From: Syntrophotalea acetylenica
Lineage (GTDB): Bacteria; Desulfobacterota; Desulfuromonadia; Desulfuromonadales; Syntrophotaleaceae
Direction: 5' to 3'
Assembly (NCBI RefSeq): GCF_001888165.1
Contig: NZ_CP015455.1
Location: 1,172,001 to 1,236,000 of the forward strand
Length of the DNA: 64,000 bases
Below the pieces are notes generated by a model. The model was not told where the DNA came from and made no database searches. It worked only from the letters and a program-made list of their open reading frames with translations. Within the stretch, counting starts at the first letter, position 1, and every line of letters starts with the position of its first letter. Positions 38,774 through 47,717 of this stretch are shown here, in pieces. The position numbers and the translations under genes are program-made.

Positions 38774-39621
38774 ACCGGCGCTACCTTTATGGTGCACTGG
38801 CTTTGGTTATTCTTGTCAACGCAGTGGTGCTTGCGGGCGTTGTACGCAATCGTATCGGCGCTCCGGATGCCTTATTGACCCTGACCGAGCGCGAGCTGCC
38901 CCTGACCAGTACCTTTTATCGACGGGAGAACAGCGGGGTATCCCTGTGGCTCAACGTTAATTCCGATATCGAAGAGCGGACCTGGTTCGATGAACAAAAG
39001 CTGGCCGAGCTTGGATTTTCCGTGGGACGCGTAAAGGACTCGGATTCCCGGGATGTTTACAGGGTGTTGCCCAAAGAGGCATTGGTGGTACTGGAGTACA
39101 ACGGCGAGGCCTGGCAGCGTTTTCGGCTGCGGCAGCTGGAAGAGATTGCCGCCCTGCCTCTCAAACAGCGGCAGGGTCAATTGACGGCGGAAGCGGCTGC
39201 CCGCCAGAAACAAGAGAAACTTTTTCAGCTGACCGTTGCCTCGCGTCTTTTCGCTGTCGATGCCGGTCTGGATGCCGTAGACCTGCGCCGGCGCTATGCC
39301 GACAAAGGTCGCTATATCATTTTGCCCTCCCAGGTTCGCATGCAGGTTGACTGGCGTGCCTCCGAAGGTAGCAATAGCAAAAAAAGGCTTTACGGACAAA
39401 TTCAGGGAATTATGGTTGAGCGGATACATGTCCCGCTACAATTTCATGCATCCCTGAAGTCTTTGCCGGGGAAAACCTGTATCCATCCCGGATATACCCA
39501 TTACAACCCCAAGACGCCGGCCATGGTCCGATATCAGGTCGTGGTTGCCTTCGGGCAACGGCTGGAGCCGTGGATAAAGACGATCGAGAAGTTCGACGGG
39601 GACCAGCAGGGAGCATTGTAA
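38770..39621 (+). CDS. DUF4824-like protein
   Basis: A 283-residue protein with one N-terminal membrane helix (LYGALALVILVNAVVLAGVV) and a soluble region: LTLTERELPLTSTFYRRENSGVSLWLNVN, then a coiled-coil segment and a C-terminal FHASLKSLPGKTCIHPGY. I assign it to DUF4824 by its gene pairing and by these stretches; the role is unknown. Start and the DUF2157 stop overlap as ATGA. Confidence 0.7.
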   Translation: MNRRYLYGALALVILVNAVVLAGVVRNRIGAPDALLTLTERELPLTSTFYRRENSGVSLWLNVNSDIEERTWFDEQKLAELGFSVGRVKDSDSRDVYRVLPKEALVVLEYNGEAWQRFRLRQLEEIAALPLKQRQGQLTAEAAARQKQEKLFQLTVASRLFAVDAGLDAVDLRRRYADKGRYIILPSQVRMQVDWRASEGSNSKKRLYGQIQGIMVERIHVPLQFHASLKSLPGKTCIHPGYTHYNPKTPAMVRYQVVVAFGQRLEPWIKTIEKFDGDQQGAL

Positions 39622-39686
39622 AACCGGAAAATTTATCTGAAAGCCGCAATGTTCTGTTTAACGAAGCGATACCAAGGAGAACTGCC

Positions 39687-40682
39687 ATGAATAAAAGTTC
39701 TTACAAGGCCCTGGTCGTAGAGGAAACCGAGCAGGGTTATGTCCGTTCGGTCAAGAGCAGAACCGTTGAAGAGCTGCCGGCGGGAGAATTGCTCGTCCGG
39801 GTCGCCTACTCATCCCTGAATTACAAGGATGCCTTGTCGTGTATCGGCAATAAAGGGGTTACGAAACACTACCCCCATACCCCGGGCATCGATGCCGCAG
39901 GGATTGTCGAGCATTCCGGTTCTTCGGAATTTGGGGAAGGTGACGCCGTTATCGTTACCGGTTACGATCTGGGTATGAATACCGCCGGCGGGTTCGGCGA
40001 GTATATTCGCGTTCCCGCGGCATGGGCACTCAAGTTGCCGACGGGGTTGAGCATGCGGGAGGCAATGATATTCGGAACAGCGGGATTCACGGCCGGTATC
40101 AGTGTGTCCAGACTGGTGGAGCGTGTCCGGCCTGATGCCGGCGAGGTGTTGGTCTCGGGGGCGACTGGCGGTGTCGGTTCCATGAGCGTGGCGATTTTGT
40201 CCCGACTCGGCTACCGGGTTGCAGCCATGACGGGTAAGGTCGAAGAGCGGGTTTTTCTGGAAGGTCTGGGAGCCGGCCGCATCCTGCCTCGCCAGTCGTT
40301 TCAGGAATCCACCGATAGACCCCTTCTGCAGGCTCAATGGGCCGGGGGTATCGATACGGTCGGTGGCGTCATTCTGGAAAACCTGATCAAATCGATCCAT
40401 CCGCAGGGGATCGTGACCTGCTGCGGTAACGTAGCCTCGGCCGATCTGCATCTTACCGTCTACCCCTTTATCCTTCGCGGCGTTTCCCTCGTCGGGGTTG
40501 ACTCGCAGCATTGCCCGATGGCGGATAGAATCCGTCTCTGGGAAAAGCTTGCCGATGCCTGGAAACCGGACATGTTGTCAAGTATGTGCACAGAGATATT
40601 CCTCGATGATGTCGATGCATGCGTCGACAGGATGCTTGCCGGGAAGTTGAAGGGGAGACTCCTGGTGAATATGCAATCCTGA
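39687..40682 (+). CDS. YhdH/AcuI-type NADPH:quinone / acryloyl-CoA reductase
   Basis: A 331-residue zinc-free medium-chain dehydrogenase. SSLNYKDALSCIGNKGV and HTPGIDAAGIV in the N-domain, VLVSGATGGVGSMSVAIL as the NADPH turn, and GVDSQHCPMADRIRLWEKLA near the C-terminus are typical of the YhdH/YhfP/AcuI family, which reduces acryloyl-CoA or quinones. AAGGAGAA precedes the ATG. Confidence 0.9.
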   Translation: MNKSSYKALVVEETEQGYVRSVKSRTVEELPAGELLVRVAYSSLNYKDALSCIGNKGVTKHYPHTPGIDAAGIVEHSGSSEFGEGDAVIVTGYDLGMNTAGGFGEYIRVPAAWALKLPTGLSMREAMIFGTAGFTAGISVSRLVERVRPDAGEVLVSGATGGVGSMSVAILSRLGYRVAAMTGKVEERVFLEGLGAGRILPRQSFQESTDRPLLQAQWAGGIDTVGGVILENLIKSIHPQGIVTCCGNVASADLHLTVYPFILRGVSLVGVDSQHCPMADRIRLWEKLADAWKPDMLSSMCTEIFLDDVDACVDRMLAGKLKGRLLVNMQS

Positions 40683-40759
40683 GACGTGTCTGGAGCATGG
40701 CGCGGGAAGGCGCAGGATGCCGTTGCCAGGGTCGATGACCTGGGTGGCGTCCTGCGTGC

Positions 40760-41059
40760 TTACCCGTCCTCGAACAGGACCTCTTCTATGCATCCGAGAA
40801 GATAATCGTACACTTCGTCGCGCCTGGTCAAAAACCCCGGCACTCCGCGATTGAGAATCTCCTCGAGTTCGCGAAGGACATGTTCGCTGCACGTTTCCAG
40901 AGTGTTCATGACGGCTTCGAACATGGGAATGACTTCGTAAAGATTATCGGCGTCAAACGGCAGGTCGTCCGGGGCTCCCGCAAACCGGGGACGGTCGCGG
41001 GTTTCTTTTTTGCGCGCATACTTATACCATAAATCCGAAGGCTTTATCGTTACATTCAT
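40760..41059 (-). CDS. Hypothetical protein
   Basis: A 99-residue soluble helical protein, MNVTIKPSDLWYKYARKKETRDRP at the start and acidic C-terminal half (DEVYDYLLGCIEEVLFEDG). I do not recognise the family. Ribosome site CAGGAGA before the ATG at 41059. It lies 38 bases downstream of the next minus-strand gene, a small Cys/His-tailed protein, and may be cotranscribed with it. Confidence 0.6.
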   Translation of the reverse strand: MNVTIKPSDLWYKYARKKETRDRPRFAGAPDDLPFDADNLYEVIPMFEAVMNTLETCSEHVLRELEEILNRGVPGFLTRRDEVYDYLLGCIEEVLFEDG

Positions 41060-41097
41060 AACATCTCCTGCTTGTGGTTGCTCATAAAACAGGCAGA

Positions 41098-41343
41098 TCA
41101 ATGGCATCCGCCGCACCCATTGCCGTGACCGCAGGCCGGTGTGCAGGGGGCCGCGCCGCCACCGTCCTGGCCGGATATGAGGGCCTCAAGACTTTGCGAT
41201 TCGACGTACCAATTGCCTTCGTTTTCCTCTCCATTCAATTCCCCACGTTTGATGTAAAGCAGCACATTCAGCGGGGTTGTTCCGAGTTTCATGGCGACTT
41301 CGTCAATATCCAGCAGCTGTTTCCGATGGGAGACGGTGTCCAT
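41098..41343 (-). CDS. Small HTH-like protein with Cys/His-rich tail
   Basis: An 81-residue protein. The N-terminal part (LLDIDEVAMKLGTTPLNVLLYIKRGEL) resembles the winged HTH of MerR/excisionase proteins and is followed by WYVES. The last 20 residues are CTPACGHGNGCGGCH-like with four Cys and two His, a plausible metal site. It may be a metal-responsive DNA-binding protein (inference). AGGAG lies 6 bases before the ATG. Confidence 0.55.
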   Translation of the reverse strand: MDTVSHRKQLLDIDEVAMKLGTTPLNVLLYIKRGELNGEENEGNWYVESQSLEALISGQDGGGAAPCTPACGHGNGCGGCH

Positions 41344-41691
41344 GTCATGACTCCTTTTTTCCGTTTTTCCTGATGATCTGGAGGGTTCGGGGGCCTGGTC
41401 GTGCCACGCAATCTCCGGGCACGGTGCCGGATTGTAGTAGGCTTCTTGCAGCTATCGCGCCAGAGGTGACGAAGAATCGGCCGGCACGAAGGGGCTTGAT
41501 ATCTCATCACAGTGTCATAGTATTACAGAATACGTCTCGGAAAATATCCGGCAGACCCTGAACGGCTTCGCTACCGGACGGGGTCGCCGGTTTCAGGGAG
41601 ATTTCCGTCTGTCCATAGGCCGGCTGAAATTTGGTCGAAGCACACTGGCGATCACCTGAAAATCCCAACCCCGAACGACAGGAGGTGTGCC
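41344..41691. other. Intergenic region, nothing recognised
   Basis: This 350-base divergent spacer between the HTH-like gene and the small lipoprotein has no supported gene, RNA or repeat. A ribosome site (AGGAGG) lies at its right end before the GTG of the lipoprotein. Confidence 0.4.
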
Positions 41692-41934
41692 GTGAAAACA
41701 GCAAGAGCATTAATGGTCCTGATGGCGCTTTTTGTACTGGTTGGCTGCAGCAGCAGCGGAGGCAGTGCCGGATTGGGAGCGTTGGGCGGCGCTGCCGCTG
41801 GAGCCGGTGGTTATGAGTATCATTTGAAACGTCAGGAAGACAAGGTAGAGCAGGATTATAAGGATGGCAAAATTACAAAATCTGAATACGATATTCGCAT
41901 CGATCAAATTAAAAAGGATTCTGTTTTCAGATAA
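41692..41934 (+). CDS. Small lipoprotein
   Basis: An 80-residue protein with lipoprotein signal (ALMVLMALFVLVGCSSSGG, lipobox Cys19), a Gly/Ala-rich glycine-zipper-like segment (GLGALGGAAAGAGGY) and a charged helix ending in DQIKKDSVFR. The glycine zipper suggests membrane or lipid association, but function is unknown. GTG start with AGGAGG 6 bases upstream. Confidence 0.75.
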   Translation: MKTARALMVLMALFVLVGCSSSGGSAGLGALGGAAAGAGGYEYHLKRQEDKVEQDYKDGKITKSEYDIRIDQIKKDSVFR

Positions 41935-42162
41935 GAGCCGTTGATTTTTGCCGACTTTGTAAGCAAATATTCGGAGCAGGGGAACCTGCTGAATATCGCG
42001 ACAGCCGATAGGTCACCACAATCAACAAAAGCCGTAGCCGCCTGCGAACGCGTTTTTCGTCGCGGCGGCTTCGGCATCTCAGCTTCGCAGGCAATTCCCG
42101 TTGATAGGAATTCAGTCGATCCCGATTGGACTGGACTCGATCAAACAAGCTCCCTACCATCA

Positions 42163-42225
42163 ATTCATCTTTCCCCGTCCGGCCGCAATGCTTACTCCAG
42201 CCCGCGACATCCCAAACAATCGTGT
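42163..42225 (-). repeat. Remnant of a RAYT gene 3' end
   Basis: TTTCCCCGTCCGGCCGCAAT and the following GCTTACTCCAGCCCGCGACAT closely match 42296-42350, the coding end of RAYT copy 1 (the MSRAGVSIAV stretch on the minus strand). It is a third, truncated relic abutting the left end of the intact-length element. Confidence 0.65.
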
Positions 42226-42246
42226 GGGGGGGACATTGCTAGCCAG

Positions 42247-43221
42247 TCAATTAAGAAGCCCGTTCAGCAGCATCGGCCGCGCCTGGAGAAGGATCTTTCC
42301 CCGTCTGACCGCAATGCTCACTCCGGCTCGTGACATGCCAAGCATTCGAGCAATCTCTGCACCATTGCAATCCATCACACCAACGGCCAGATAGCAGAAT
42401 ATCGCTCGCGTCTCGGCGACTCCGGTCAGACGAGTTCTCCGGGAGAGCAACTCCGGCGATACCTTAAAAGTCTCTGCCACCTTCATCAGTAACTCCGGCA
42501 GCGGGATTTTCTTTGAAAGCGGCACAGCCGCGACAGGCTGGACCGTCTGAAAAAAGGCCTCGCTTCCAAGAATTCTCGCATCGGCAGCCAAGTTTTCTTC
42601 CTGGCCCACCTGCTTGGACAACCAGCGCCGCAGTCCTTTGTTTTCCTCCGGATCTGGAGCCCTCTGACAGAGGCCGTCAGCGATAAAGGCTGTGTAGCCC
42701 GCTCGGCCTTCTTGAACGTTTTGCCCGAAGCGCTCCAGCACCTCGATGCAAACCTGGCCGGGGAGCATCCGGTGACCCAGTACCACGGCATGGCCGCACC
42801 AGGGATACGCGGCCAGTTCGGTCAAACTCTCAACCAGTCCGGCGCGCAGGGGATTGAGATGTACGTAGCGCACAAGTTCGAGGAAATAGTTCTCTTCTTC
42901 ACAGACAAAGGATTTGTATCGATTCTGAAAGAGGTGGCCACTGCGCTCATGCCGCAAGTTAAAGGTCACGGCATAGGAGGTCAGCAAGCGTCGCATGAAA
43001 GTGGCCAGGCATCCCGAACGCGGGCGCAGCAGCAGATGAAGGTGATTGGTCAGCAGGGCCCATGCCAGGCAGTCGGTATTCGTCTCCCGCAGCAGGACCG
43101 AAAAGCGTTCCAGGAAAAAGGAGCGGTCCTGATCATCCAGAAAGATCGGGCGACGTTCATTGCCGCGAACGATGACATGCTGGAGCAGGCCGGATATATC
43201 GAGACGGGCTGAGGCAGGGAG
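42247..43221 (-). pseudogene. REP-associated tyrosine transposase (Y1), start codon lost
   Basis: The frame is open over about 325 codons and is very similar to the copy at 50.2 kb: VIVRGNERRPIFLDDQDRS, NHLHLLLRPRSGC (HUH metal motif; HFH in the other copy), RRLLTSYAVTFN, HERSGHLFQNRYKS and YVHLNPLRAGLV, then a C-terminal HTH-like region (MSRAGVSIAVRRGK). Y1 transposases cut single-stranded DNA via Tyr. The ATG of the other copy is CTC here (43219-43221), and the only ATG is far downstream at 42996, removing the HUH motif. It is probably inactive. Confidence 0.75.
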
Positions 43222-43282
43222 GGAATTTATCAGAAAGGGTGCTGGTTATTAATGTCCAAAAGAATACATCAATTAAAAATGT

Positions 43283-43310
43283 TTGACATCAGTTTCCGGA
43301 TTTGTAAATA
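43283..43310 (+). promoter_or_regulatory. Possible outward promoter in RAYT element
   Basis: TTGACA (43283-43288), a 16-base spacer and TAAATA (43305-43310) point out of the RAYT element toward M1 at 43493. A related TTGACA in the same relative place precedes L3 in copy 2 (about 51250), with a poorer -10. Expression of the lipase genes could depend on it; this is inference. Confidence 0.35.
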
Positions 43311-43492
43311 TCCCACATTAGAAATTAAAAACATAACCTCCATCCTGGATGGAAACATGCCGACGGGGTGAAAAGAGCAGTGAGCGGGACAGGGAGGAAA
43401 AAGTGGCTAATTGACTGGCAACGGCCCCTGGTTCCTTCATGGCCTACCTCTGCTGGTGGTTGCACACAACCTTTGGAAAGCGAGAAAACCTT

Positions 43493-44266
43493 ATGAATTC
43501 CTTGCGAACGCAACCCGCTGCCAAAAGAAAAAATGTCTGGCTTTGGACAGCAGCATCGCTGCTCCTTTTGGGGATGTTGGCTCTTACTCACGACATCATT
43601 ATCACCCATATCCTTGCCTACCGAATCTGCAAAGCCGGTCCCCAGCCAAAAACCTTCATCAAAAAGACTGTCGATTATCCAGAGAGCATTTATTGGGAAG
43701 ACAACATCTATCCCGGTTTTGACGGAGAGGACCGCCTGTTGATGATCCGCAACTATCTGGATGGGGTTCACCTGAAAACCATGGCACTCAATGGGCCGGA
43801 TGGAACGATCCATGTCTATACCGCAACAGAAGAAGACTGGCAGGCACGGCGCGGCGAACCGAACTATTTTGACAGGTTGAACACCGAGGCCAAAGCGATA
43901 GCGGAGCGGGGAACTACGTTTACTCGTGAAGCCATGCCAAGGACGAATTACAGCGTGATTCTGAGCCCGGCGCCCCTGACCTCATTTCAGCGCCGCTATC
44001 TTTGGAGCGATGAAGTCAGAATTACGGATAACAAAACAGATGAGGTGATCGCATATAATCGCAGGCTGATGCGCAGGTGGTACATGATCATGCCGGATAT
44101 TGCTTTTGGAAACAGATATTACAGTCCGGAGGTTATGTGTGGATACGATGGGTTTGAGCGTTTTGATGAGGACGTTGTATCAGGACACGCAAGAAAATTT
44201 TTCCCATCGAAGCATAGAGAGCTTTTAAATCAAAGAATTTATAGGAAATCAAAGGAGGTGTTTTAA
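43493..44266 (+). CDS. M1: membrane-anchored protein, candidate immunity partner
   Basis: A 257-residue protein: a short cytosolic N-terminus, one membrane helix (LWTAASLLLLGMLALTHDI) and a large outside domain (RICKAGPQPKTF, YPESIYWEDNIYPGFDG, LKTMALNGPDG, TREAMPRTNYSVILSP, SFQRRYLWSDEVRITD). I do not recognise the family. It is about 90% alike with M2 up to residue ~210 (FGNRYYSP), after which the C-terminal ~45 residues differ completely. Its stop overlaps the L1 start (TAATG). Tight alternation with lipase genes suggests it protects against, or chaperones, the neighbouring lipase. ATG at 43493 matches the M2 start. Confidence 0.65.
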   Translation: MNSLRTQPAAKRKNVWLWTAASLLLLGMLALTHDIIITHILAYRICKAGPQPKTFIKKTVDYPESIYWEDNIYPGFDGEDRLLMIRNYLDGVHLKTMALNGPDGTIHVYTATEEDWQARRGEPNYFDRLNTEAKAIAERGTTFTREAMPRTNYSVILSPAPLTSFQRRYLWSDEVRITDNKTDEVIAYNRRLMRRWYMIMPDIAFGNRYYSPEVMCGYDGFERFDEDVVSGHARKFFPSKHRELLNQRIYRKSKEVF

Positions 44267-44789
44267 TGGTAGAGAATCGGACTAAGCTATCAGATATGGG
44301 TCAATTGGCAGAAATTTCGTACGTAGCATATGGAACGGCAATAAAAATCGATGACACTTTATTGGGAGAATTTTCTATAGAAGGGAGTTCTTTATCATTA
44401 TATGACTCCTACACTGTAAAGGACTACATCTCACATTGGACCGACATGCAGGCCATTCTTTTGGAGAAGAATGACAGTGGAGGAAATCCAACTGGTGAGT
44501 ATGTCATCGCTTTCCGTGGGACTGAGCCGAATAGTGATCGGGATTGGATTTCCAATGGGTTGACTGGACTTGCCAATTTCAACCCCCAAGCCATCGCGGG
44601 AAAAGCTTTTGTCCAGGAAATGATGGCTAAACACTCCATAGCGACGAATAAGCTCACCCTCACCGGACATTCTTTGGGGGGTATTATCACGCAAGCTGTC
44701 GGGGCAGATCTGCATATTCAAGGGTATTCCTTCAATCCTTATGGTGCAAATCTTCTGAGCAGCCTTCCGCCTATGCCGCTTAGCTAGTG
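44266..44789 (+). pseudogene. L1: lipase-fold protein, N-terminal part (IS-interrupted)
   Basis: About 173 residues up to the IS. TDMQAILLEKNDSGG, YVIAFRGTEPNSDRDW and KLTLTGHSLGGIITQA are class 3 lipase / DUF2974-like motifs, with nucleophile Ser136 in GHSLGG. The first ~45 residues differ from L2; from the KDYISHW codons on, 369 bases are identical to L2. The frame then enters the IS and stops. Removing the IS and one TAGCTA gives MPLSYFSVLG in frame into 46470-46929, so the uninterrupted gene would encode about 325 residues. It lacks RTX repeats. Confidence 0.8.
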
Positions 44790-46469
44790 TCTATCCGGAA
44801 AGTCATAAGCTGTTGTAATTACGAACAAAATACACGTTTTTGTACTTGAATTCTTGAGCGTGGCATGACAATATAACCCTCTAACTCGTTGAATTTATTC
44901 AACTTCAATACGGTCAGGAGGGCTTGTGAGGCGAAAAATCAATCGACAAATGTCCATCTTCGAGCTCATGCATACCAGCGCCATCGCCAAAGAGCTGCGC
45001 TGCATTTCGCAGATTCTGGATCACACGCCGGATATCCTCGATGCTGTTCACCGCGATCTGCTTCAGGGTCGGCGCGAGGATACCGGGCGCTGCGGGCTGA
45101 CGGCTGACCAGGTGCTGCGCTGCGCCGTTCTCAAACAGTATCGCGAGCTGACCTATGAGGAACTGGCCTTCTACCTGGAAGATTCCGTCGCCTTCCGCTC
45201 TTTTGCTCGCCTTGAGATGGGCGTTTATCCCCGCAAGTCGATCCTCCAGGACAGTATCAAGAGCTTGACGGAGTCAACCTGGGAGGCCTTGCACCACCTG
45301 ATCCTCGGCTACGCCGCCGGGACGAGAATCGAGACGGGCAAGAAGGTGCGCATCGACTCCACCGCCATTGAGACCAACATCCATCATCCCACCGACTCCT
45401 CGCTGCTGTGGGACGGTATTCGGATCATGACCCGTTGGATGGTCGAGGGCCATCAGCTCAGGCCTCGTCCGGATTACCCATTTTCCGATCATCGCCGGGT
45501 AGCCAAAAAGCGCGCCCTAACCATCCTCAATGCCCGCAAGCAGGAAACCCGCGTGGCCGCTTACCGCGACCTGGTGGAGGTAGCCCGCAAGGTCTGCGGC
45601 TATGCCCGGGAGGCGATCCCCGTTCTGGGCGCCTACCAGGGCGGCAGCTTCCAAGACGGCTGCACCGCGCACCTTCTGGCACAGCAGCTGGAGCGCGCCC
45701 TGCGCATTCTCGAAAAGGTCATCGACCAGACCGAGCGGCGTGTTTTTCGCGACGAAAAGGTTCCGGCCTCGGAGAAAATCATCTCCTTTTTCGAGAGCCA
45801 CAGCGACATCATCGTCAAGTCGCGCCGCGAAACCGAGTACGGTCACAAGGTCTTTTTTACCGGTGGCGCCTCCAATCTGATTCTGGACTGCGTGATCGCC
45901 CGCGGCAATCCCGCCGACAGCGATCAATACATCGACATGCTGGAGCGCCATCAGCAACGTTTCGGCACCATGCCGCGCCAGGCCAGCGCCGATGGGGGCT
46001 TTGCCTCCAGGGATAATCTGTCGTTTGCCAAAGAGCATCAGGTCAAGGATGCCGTCTTCTCCAAGCGGCGCGGCCTTGGGGTGCTCGACATGGCCAAGAG
46101 CAATTGGGTCTACAAGCGCCTGAAGCACTTTCGCGCCGGGATCGAGGCCAATATTTCCGCCCTGAAACGGCGCTTTGGCCTGACCCGCTGTACCTGGAGC
46201 GGATGGCGCGGATTCAGGCGCTATGTCTGGAGCAATGTCGTCTCGTACAACCTGCTGGTTCTGGCACGCATCGAACTGGCCCAGGGCTAACGCGACAAAA
46301 AAGGCTGTAAAACTCGCCCCCGACAGGAATCGTGCGTCCTTATGCCGCACTTTTGGGATAAATCGGGGGTGCTATGAGACTCAACAATTTCGAAACCCTG
46401 CGGATCTGGCATTTGTCTTGCCGCCAGAGTGGCCACGCCTGACAAAAACCGGGGTTTCCGGATGGACAC
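44787..46469 (+). mobile_element. IS copy A (1,683 bp, DDE transposase, ISNCY-like)
   Basis: Ends are GTGTCTATCCGGAAAGTC (left) and the complement of GTGTCCATCCGGAAACCCC (right), with 14 of 15 outer bases matching. TAGCTA occurs immediately outside both ends (44781-44786 and 46470-46475), a 6-bp palindromic target duplication. It carries one transposase gene. Sequence and length match copy B at 48.2 kb. The family name is by transposase resemblance and is not certain. Confidence 0.85.
44926..46290 (+). CDS. DDE transposase of IS copy A
   Basis: A 454-residue transposase. The N-terminal helical DNA-binding part (RQMSIFELMHTSAIAKELRC) is followed by a DDE/RNase H-type core: KVRIDSTAIETNIHHPTDSS holds the first Asp, QASADGGFASRDN the second, and RAGIEANISALKRRFGL the Glu. 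It resembles ISNCY-group enzymes. GTG start with CAGGAGGGC upstream. No frameshift; it should be active. Confidence 0.88.
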   Translation: MRRKINRQMSIFELMHTSAIAKELRCISQILDHTPDILDAVHRDLLQGRREDTGRCGLTADQVLRCAVLKQYRELTYEELAFYLEDSVAFRSFARLEMGVYPRKSILQDSIKSLTESTWEALHHLILGYAAGTRIETGKKVRIDSTAIETNIHHPTDSSLLWDGIRIMTRWMVEGHQLRPRPDYPFSDHRRVAKKRALTILNARKQETRVAAYRDLVEVARKVCGYAREAIPVLGAYQGGSFQDGCTAHLLAQQLERALRILEKVIDQTERRVFRDEKVPASEKIISFFESHSDIIVKSRRETEYGHKVFFTGGASNLILDCVIARGNPADSDQYIDMLERHQQRFGTMPRQASADGGFASRDNLSFAKEHQVKDAVFSKRRGLGVLDMAKSNWVYKRLKHFRAGIEANISALKRRFGLTRCTWSGWRGFRRYVWSNVVSYNLLVLARIELAQG

Positions 46470-46929
46470 TAGCTATTTTAGCGTTCTGGGGCAAGTGCTG
46501 GATTTGTTCGGATTGGGCGATAAGAATGATCCATGGATTAAAGAAAATCTTTTGACGGTATCCTACCAAGATAGCGGATCGCTTAATGGCGACATCCTGT
46601 CCAACCTGCTGACCGAATTCAGCGAGCTTATTGCTGGGAATGATCACTTAGGGGGAGTATTGCCGATATTTGGAGACAATGTCGGGCTCGTCCCTGGCCA
46701 TGGCATTCCTGGGTTGAATGCCGCAATCAAACGATACAACGAAATCCTTGCAAAATTTAGCGAAGAAACTACCTTCACCGACCTGTCGACAGCGTACCTG
46801 TTGGGAGGGAAAGACGGGCCCTTTTCCCTCTGTGATATCGCAAACCACCCCCGCGACAATGTCGCCTATCGTTATGCCCTGGTGAATCTCAACCCCTTTA
46901 CCGTGTTTGAAGAACTGGTGGCCGCATGA
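46470..46929 (+). pseudogene. L1: lipase-fold protein, C-terminal part (after IS)
   Basis: About 150 residues beginning SYFSVLGQVLDLFG, continuing NVGLVPGHGIPGLNAAIKRYNEIL and ending YRYALVNLNPFTVFEELVAA. The last stretch is shared with L3 (NRYALINLN) and with the RTX protein (YRYALVNLNPFAVLD), showing that all are the same module and that stand-alone modules end just where the RTX protein continues. The stop overlaps the M2 ATG (ATGA). Any protein made from here would need an internal start. Confidence 0.75.
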
Positions 46930-47717
46930 ATCTCCCAGCGCCGCCTACTGCTAAAAAATCAACAAAGCATAGGATCATGTGGGCCGGACTGTTGTTGCTT
47001 GCAACTGCGCTTCTGTTTCTGACCCACGACATCCTTATCACCCATATCCTTGCCTACCGCATCTGCAAAGCCGATCCCCAGCCAAAAACCTTCATAAAAA
47101 AGACTGTTGAGTATCCGGAGAGCATCTATTGGGAAGACAACATCTACCCCGGCTTTGACGAAAAAGACCGCCTGTTGATGATCCGCAACTATCTGGATGG
47201 CGTGCATCTGAAAACCATGGCCCTCAATGGGCCGGATGGAACGATCTATGTCTATACGGCTACAGAGGAAGATTGGCAGGTGCGGCGCGGAGAGCCGAAC
47301 TATTTTGATAAATTGGACGTCGAGGCCAAAGCCATAGCGGCGCGGGGCGCTCTCTTTACTCGTGAAGCCATGCCAAGGACGAATTACAGCGTGATTCTGA
47401 GCCCGGTGCCCCTGACCTCATTTCAGCGGCGCTATCTTTGGAGCGATGAAGTCAGAATTACGGATAACAACACAGATGAAGTGATTGCGTATAACCGCAG
47501 GTTGATGCGCAGATGGTACATGATCGCGCCGGATTTTGCCTTTGGAAACAGATATTACAGTCCGAGGGCAATTTGCGGAGAGAACTATATATATGGGTAT
47601 GATGAAAATTTGTTTATTTTTTATAAAACTGTTCCATGGCAACCTGCCCACATAGGGGTAAATAGGGATTTATTCAAGAAATTCAAAAAATTGGAGGGAG
47701 ATGAAAATGCTAAATGA
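46926..47717 (+). CDS. M2: membrane-anchored protein, candidate immunity partner
   Basis: A 263-residue paralogue of M1: one membrane helix (WAGLLLLATALLFLTHDILI), then the same domain (YPESIYWEDNIYPGFDEKD, LKTMALNGPDGTIYVY, RTNYSVILSPVPL, SFQRRYLWSDEVRITDN). After FGNRYYSPRAICG the tail of ~50 residues (YIYGYDENLFIFYKTV) is unrelated to that of M1. The start overlaps the L1 stop and the 3' end overlaps L2, so it is embedded in the alternating chain. Confidence 0.7.
   Translation: MNLPAPPTAKKSTKHRIMWAGLLLLATALLFLTHDILITHILAYRICKADPQPKTFIKKTVEYPESIYWEDNIYPGFDEKDRLLMIRNYLDGVHLKTMALNGPDGTIYVYTATEEDWQVRRGEPNYFDKLDVEAKAIAARGALFTREAMPRTNYSVILSPVPLTSFQRRYLWSDEVRITDNNTDEVIAYNRRLMRRWYMIAPDFAFGNRYYSPRAICGENYIYGYDENLFIFYKTVPWQPAHIGVNRDLFKKFKKLEGDENAK

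Larger units (their letters stand above)
42226..43429 (-). mobile_element. RAYT-type element, copy 1, with inverted-repeat ends
   Basis: A region of about 1.2 kb holding a Y1-transposase gene. The left end reads GGGGACATTGCTAGCCAGTCAATTA; the right end reads TAATTGACTGGCAACGGCCCC, its imperfect complement lacking four bases (TAGC). The second copy at 50.2 kb has matching ends, which supports these boundaries. No target duplication was clear, as expected for Y1-type enzymes. Whether these are true transposition ends or conserved REP-like borders is unresolved. Confidence 0.6.

Noticed and set aside
45517-46350. 277-codon frame opposite the IS transposase (also at 48341-49174)
   Set aside because: Complement of an intact transposase; Ala/Gly-rich without any family features.
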